A stretch of 9,816 nucleotides of DNA from the NCBI GenBank assembly GCA_045642485.1, contig JAZUIV010000003.1, positions 1 to 9,816 of the forward strand, written 5' to 3'. The stretch is from Cacconaster sp045642485 (GTDB taxonomy: Bacteria; Bacteroidota; Bacteroidia; Bacteroidales; UBA932). Under the pieces are notes generated by a model. That model was not told the origin of the DNA. It worked only from the letters and a program-made list of their open reading frames with translations, and did not search any database. Shown here piece by piece: positions 6,758-9,816 of this stretch. The position numbers and the translations under genes were made by a program. Each line of letters begins with the position of its first letter. Within the stretch, counting starts at the first letter, position 1.

Positions 6758-8950
6758 TTATTCATCGGTCAGTTCGATCACGAAGGCTTCCTGGGGTGCG
6801 AAATGTAATTTGGCTGGAAGGACGTCCAGCTTCGTAGCCGGAGCATCCGGATCGTATCTGGTAATGATCTTTCCCGGGCCTGCTGCCGGGAACCTGACAT
6901 CCAGTTCAAGCTCGTTGTCGGAGCAGTTTGCGAACAGATAAGCCGTACGTCCTTCTGAAGGGATGCTCCAGGCGCTGCACAGGACGGATTCCATATCTAT
7001 CGATGTGGCGTTTGACAACGGCCTGTACCATTCTGCGAAGACTTTCGGATTGTCCCCGACAAGAGACGGTCTCTTCACCATTTCCCCCTTATAGAAGTAT
7101 TCCTTCACACTATATCGCAGGCGGGCCAGACGGCCGAGATAATCAAGCACGTCATCTCTCATTACAGCCTCATCAGGCGGCCAGCCGAAAATGCCGCCCA
7201 ACTGCTCACCGAATATGAATGCCTGGGCCAGTTTCGTACGGCTTGCATCATAATCATCGCGAGGATCAAGCGAGCGCGCATAGGTCTGTATGATGCTTTC
7301 ATATACGGCATTGAACGCCGGTACCTGGTGGTTAAGGCTGAGCTGCCAGACGAAAAGCGCATCCAGCGACCTGGCATACGATTCGGCATTGCTCTCACTT
7401 GTCAGTATGGCATTGTCCGGAATGTCTTTCCGGATATTGTCGAGCATGTCGCAATAAGAATTGACCCACCATGGCCCGTCTCCCAACTGATGACCGTGCT
7501 GTGGGTCGAAACATGGTGCAGGGGCACATGCGGTGATCTGGTCCATGAACATTCCGTCAGCTCCGTATCCGCCTTTCTCTTCCGGCAGCAGCATCCTTGT
7601 GACTATGTCGTATGTGGTCTGTTGCCAAACATCGCTGGCCGGGCACATTGGTGCGAACCTGACGATGTCTCCGTCAGCCTCATGTGTGCCGTAGTTCTCC
7701 ATCAGCTGTCTGCCTTCACGGTCCTTGATCGCTCCCGGGAGCGCCTTCCCGAGGAATTCAAACTCTTCCAACCCCTTGTCCCTGGTGTCCCAAAGCCTGG
7801 CGTTCATGTACGGAACCACATATATGTCGTGGGCCTGCATCTGCTTCAGACGTTCCTCGAAGTCCTCTTTTGCAGGGTAATAGTGCGGATAATCATTGTC
7901 GAAAGGGATCTGGTGCCAAGACATGAGATGCAGTCCGACCGGAATGCCCATGGCTTCCTGGAATTTCTCGGCATCCTTGTCATATGGACCGCCCCATACG
8001 CAAAGTTCCTTGAGCCATTGAGGCGTATCTGTACGTCCTTCCGGCCCCATCTTGCCGCGGGGATACCAGGATGCTTCAGCCTTGACCCAATCCCTGTACA
8101 TGACGGCAGCCTCAAACCAGTCTCCGTGCAATCCTGCAAGGACCGTCGTGGTTGGTGAAAGACCGCAGTTGCCGGTTTCCTTTTCCCATCCGGGCACGCA
8201 ATGGGCCAGATGGAGAGATCCATCTGCCGACGTCGAGAAAAACAGGTTCTCCCTTATTGCCTCACTATTGTGGGAGGCCAGATATAATCCCGAACCTTCA
8301 CCGTCCCATACGGCATTCCAAGGCATGGCTGCGCCGAATCCCGCGGGATACGAATACCCTGCGTTCATGCTCTCGGCTGATGGGTCGACTTCGATACCCG
8401 AACCATACTGCATGAGAGCACGCGCATCTTTCGGAAGCTCTGTCAGATCAAACGGCAGAAGCGTTGCTTCCTCGATGGCCGTACCGTCAGGAATCCTGAT
8501 TCTTCCCCATTTGAAGGTGAGAGCATCATTTTCGTACCATGAGCCCGATTTTGATGAAGGACGCGTCACGATGAACTCGACACTGAACCCGTCCTCGAGC
8601 GATGCGATCCTGTTGCCTGTGAATGTATATATGTCCTTGCCGTTCGAGTGCTTCATGCTGACATCCGACCAGCCTTTCGTCGAATTGAGCACGATGACCG
8701 AGTCCGCTCCGTCCCTGCTGTCCTTCAGCTGGATCTCGAAAAGAGGGTTCCCGTCTTCCATGAGGGTCCACTGCCTGTTCTCCGGCATGGTGGCAAGCCG
8801 GGAGAGGGTGGCGCCATTGTCCTGATCCAATGTAACTTCAGCATATAGTGACGGTGACTTGTAGCGGATGATACCGTTGCTGTTTTTACACGAGACCATG
8901 ATGGATGCCGCAGCAACCGTCATGATAAGAATAGTAAATGTCCTTCTCAT
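6758..8950 (-). CDS. DUF6259 glycosidase-like lipoprotein
   Basis: A 730-aa protein that I assign to DUF6259, a family of uncharacterised glycoside-hydrolase-like proteins common in gut bacteria. The start at 8950 gives a lipoprotein signal ending IMVSC, with lipidated Cys21; the frame reaches 8974 but that start would spoil the signal. Residues about 25-290 look like a beta-sandwich (SPSLYAEVTLDQDNGATLSR at the start). A TIM barrel follows from about 310 (WLKELCVWGG, VGLHLMSWHQIPFDNDYPHY). The region GADGMFMDQITACAPAPCFD then HGHQLGDGPWW is the family hallmark as I recall it. D470 (in FMDQ) and E519 (in LTSESNAE) are the best candidates for nucleophile and acid/base by comparison with alpha-retaining barrels. 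A beta C-terminal domain covers about 650-730. Its location beside GH2 and GH20 enzymes suggests action on the same glycan. The bond cleaved is unknown. Confidence 0.85.
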   Translation of the reverse strand: MRRTFTILIMTVAAASIMVSCKNSNGIIRYKSPSLYAEVTLDQDNGATLSRLATMPENRQWTLMEDGNPLFEIQLKDSRDGADSVIVLNSTKGWSDVSMKHSNGKDIYTFTGNRIASLEDGFSVEFIVTRPSSKSGSWYENDALTFKWGRIRIPDGTAIEEATLLPFDLTELPKDARALMQYGSGIEVDPSAESMNAGYSYPAGFGAAMPWNAVWDGEGSGLYLASHNSEAIRENLFFSTSADGSLHLAHCVPGWEKETGNCGLSPTTTVLAGLHGDWFEAAVMYRDWVKAEASWYPRGKMGPEGRTDTPQWLKELCVWGGPYDKDAEKFQEAMGIPVGLHLMSWHQIPFDNDYPHYYPAKEDFEERLKQMQAHDIYVVPYMNARLWDTRDKGLEEFEFLGKALPGAIKDREGRQLMENYGTHEADGDIVRFAPMCPASDVWQQTTYDIVTRMLLPEEKGGYGADGMFMDQITACAPAPCFDPQHGHQLGDGPWWVNSYCDMLDNIRKDIPDNAILTSESNAESYARSLDALFVWQLSLNHQVPAFNAVYESIIQTYARSLDPRDDYDASRTKLAQAFIFGEQLGGIFGWPPDEAVMRDDVLDYLGRLARLRYSVKEYFYKGEMVKRPSLVGDNPKVFAEWYRPLSNATSIDMESVLCSAWSIPSEGRTAYLFANCSDNELELDVRFPAAGPGKIITRYDPDAPATKLDVLPAKLHFAPQEAFVIELTDE

Positions 8951-9456
8951 ATTGTATGGGTTGAATAGTAACAAAGATGCTGAATTCTAATTGGAAGTGC
9001 AACGACTTCCGAAGTCAAATTTAAAATCTTTTTGAAATACTTCAAAGGTCTGAGGTAACCGAGTGATTTTCCGGGCCTATGGTTCAGCTTCCATTCGACC
9101 TCTGCAATACACTCGTCCGTCAGATCTTCGAAGTCCGTACCCTTGGGGATATATTGCCTTGCGAGCCCGGATGCCTGAGGTTCTGAGCCATCTCAGGGTG
9201 CCCTTTTCGCTTCTCCGACCATACCCACTTGTATATGGTCTCCTTGCAGACCATGGGCTTTCCATCGCGCGTATAACGCCCGGCAATCTGCTCGGGGCTG
9301 TACTGACCGTATACTATCAGACGCCTCACATCTCTCTTCATCTCGTCGGAGAACTTGATGTGGTGCGGCCTCTGCTTCATGCGCTTCTCATATTTGCGCT
9401 GGGTAAGGTCCCATCTGTAGGCATGTCCGTCCGCCTCGTCACAGATGTTGTCGAGT
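8947..9456 (-). pseudogene. IS30-family transposase, internally deleted
   Basis: The N-terminal piece (from about 9456, CDEADGHAYRWDLTQRKYEK, through YSPEQIAGRY and ETIYKWVW to NLRHPGS near 9166) matches the region after the DNA-binding domain of IS30 transposases. From about 9162 another frame continues with ARQYIPKGTDFEDLTDE and KLNHRPGKSLGYLRPLKYF, the IS30 C-terminus. The roughly 130-140 residues expected between them are missing, and they include the whole DDE triad; the helix-turn-helix N-terminus is missing too. The element is therefore dead. Homology ends near 8989, but the frame stays open to a TGA at 8949-8947 that overlaps the ATG of the DUF6259 gene by four bases (ATGA). No matching terminal inverted repeat was seen on the upstream side. 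Confidence 0.88.
8972..9003 (-). promoter_or_regulatory. Candidate promoter for the DUF6259 gene, partly within the IS30 end
   Basis: On the minus strand GTTG (9003-9000) is followed by 20 bases and then CATCTTTG (8979-8972). Each box has one mismatch to TTTG and TAnnTTTG. The leader would be about 15-20 nt. The GTTG box and most of the spacer lie in the last codons and outer end of the IS30 remnant, so the promoter may have been formed by the insertion. A 6-bp inverted repeat GACTTC-C-GAAGTC (9004-9016) sits directly upstream. Confidence 0.45.
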
Positions 9457-9480
9457 AATTTCCATAAGCATAAACTTCTT

Positions 9481-9512
9481 GAAGCAGATCCTCAGGGGTC
9501 TGCTTCTTTTTT
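9481..9512 (+). terminator. Intrinsic terminator, plus-strand orientation
   Basis: GAAGCAGA at 9481-9488 pairs with TCTGCTTC at 9499-9506. The stem extends by a G-U pair and two G-C pairs to a 4-nt loop, giving about 11 bp, and is followed by TTTTTT (9507-9512). It is a strong Rho-independent terminator for plus-strand transcription, although no plus-strand gene is found to its left. It may block antisense transcription into the ATPase gene, or be left over from a lost gene. In the minus direction it is weak because only AAGAAGTTT follows the stem. Confidence 0.75.
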
Positions 9513-9604
9513 ATTCCATCAAACCTACATACTTAACGCCCCTCAGCATATCTGAAGTTCAGGCAGTGGTGCTATATGAATGATGCGGGACTGTAACTTG
9601 TTTG

Positions 9605-9648
9605 ATTCATGAATAACTATGTTTTGGTGAATGTTGTTATTCGTGAAT
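9605..9648. repeat. 13-bp hairpin after the ATPase gene
   Basis: ATTCATGAATAAC (9605-9617) pairs with GTTATTCGTGAAT (9636-9648) around an 18-nt loop, with a single G-U pair. It begins 10 nt after the ATPase stop codon. There is no T-tract on either side, so it may be a transcript-end stabiliser or a protein-binding palindrome rather than a classical terminator. Confidence 0.5.
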
Positions 9649-9657
9649 ATCGGCATT

Positions 9658-9816
9658 CTATACGAACAAGTCCTCCATGGTAATAACCTTTGGGAATCTT
9701 CCGGAGAACTCGTTGCTCTTTAGCCCATACGTAGTAATTAGAACGGAAATAATACTACCTTTAACTTGAAAATGCTCCCTCACCTTGTCAATTCTCTCCT
9801 CGATTTTCCTTGCGTA
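9658..9816 (-). CDS. AAA-family ATPase, C-terminal end (partial)
   Basis: The last 52 codons of a gene that begins beyond the right edge. The frame is open to the window end (YARKIEERIDKVREHF) and closes with SIISVLITTYGLKSNEFS, then KVITMEDLFV and a TAG at 9660-9658. This ending, with ITTYG, an N-x-(Y/F)-S step and (T/D)-x-(D/E)-DLF at the extreme C-terminus, is what I know from the large Bacteroidales family of ATP-binding proteins (AAA ATPase domain with a C-terminal nuclease-like domain, often annotated DUF234-type). The ATPase motifs are outside the window, so activity cannot be judged. It appears unrelated to the glycosidases. Confidence 0.7.
   Translation of the reverse strand, partial: YARKIEERIDKVREHFQVKGSIISVLITTYGLKSNEFSGRFPKVITMEDLFV

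Noticed and set aside
8951..8974. Longer DUF6259 start adding MLLFNPYN
   Set aside because: It would place the start inside the candidate promoter and lengthen a lipoprotein signal that is complete from 8950.
9063..9458. Plus-strand 131-codon frame ending just before the terminator at 9481
   Set aside because: It is antisense to unmistakable IS30 homology; its closeness to the terminator was considered but there is no protein evidence for it.
1..9816. CRISPR array, tRNA, rRNA or riboswitch
   Set aside because: No regularly spaced repeats and no cloverleaf or known aptamer core were seen on either strand.

Overview
The window looks like chromosomal DNA of a gut-type Bacteroidota (Bacteroidales). 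Three things support this. The clearest promoter matches the Bacteroidota pattern TTTG-N19-TAnnTTTG. Shine-Dalgarno sites are absent, with A/T-rich leaders in front of genes. The gene content is exported glycosidases typical of polysaccharide utilisation loci, with an IS30-type transposase remnant and the end of a Bacteroidales-style AAA ATPase. Every recognisable gene lies on the minus strand, so the locus is transcribed right to left.

Layout in transcription order: the last 52 codons of an ATP-binding protein (9816-9658); a plus-strand intrinsic terminator (9481-9512); an internally deleted IS30 transposase (about 9456-8989) whose reading frame runs on to overlap the next start codon; a lipoprotein of the DUF6259 glycosidase-like family (8950-6758); about 520 bp of non-coding DNA; a large secreted GH2 beta-galactosidase (6237-2785); about 690 bp of non-coding, apparently degraded DNA; a 44-codon peptide gene behind a textbook promoter (2094-1960); and a GH20 beta-N-acetylhexosaminidase lipoprotein (1906-374). 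The left 373 bp hold only a possible promoter reading out of the window.

Functionally, GH2 and GH20 activities fit sequential removal of terminal galactose and then N-acetylhexosamine from host glycans such as LacNAc-containing mucin, N-glycan or milk-oligosaccharide chains. The DUF6259 protein is a probable third hydrolase of unknown specificity. No SusC/SusD pair, sulfatase or regulator is present in the window.

The most notable structure is not a gene. A pair of inverted 56-bp repeats (54/56 identical) sits at 2221-2276 and 6627-6682 and brackets a 4.46-kb segment whose only intact gene is the GH2 enzyme. The GH2 gene looks like a cassette placed between the DUF6259 gene and the small-peptide/GH20 unit. 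A second, shorter inverted pair (24/29) encloses a 173-bp segment directly upstream of the GH2 start and could be an invertible switch. No recombinase or transposase capable of acting on either pair is present here.
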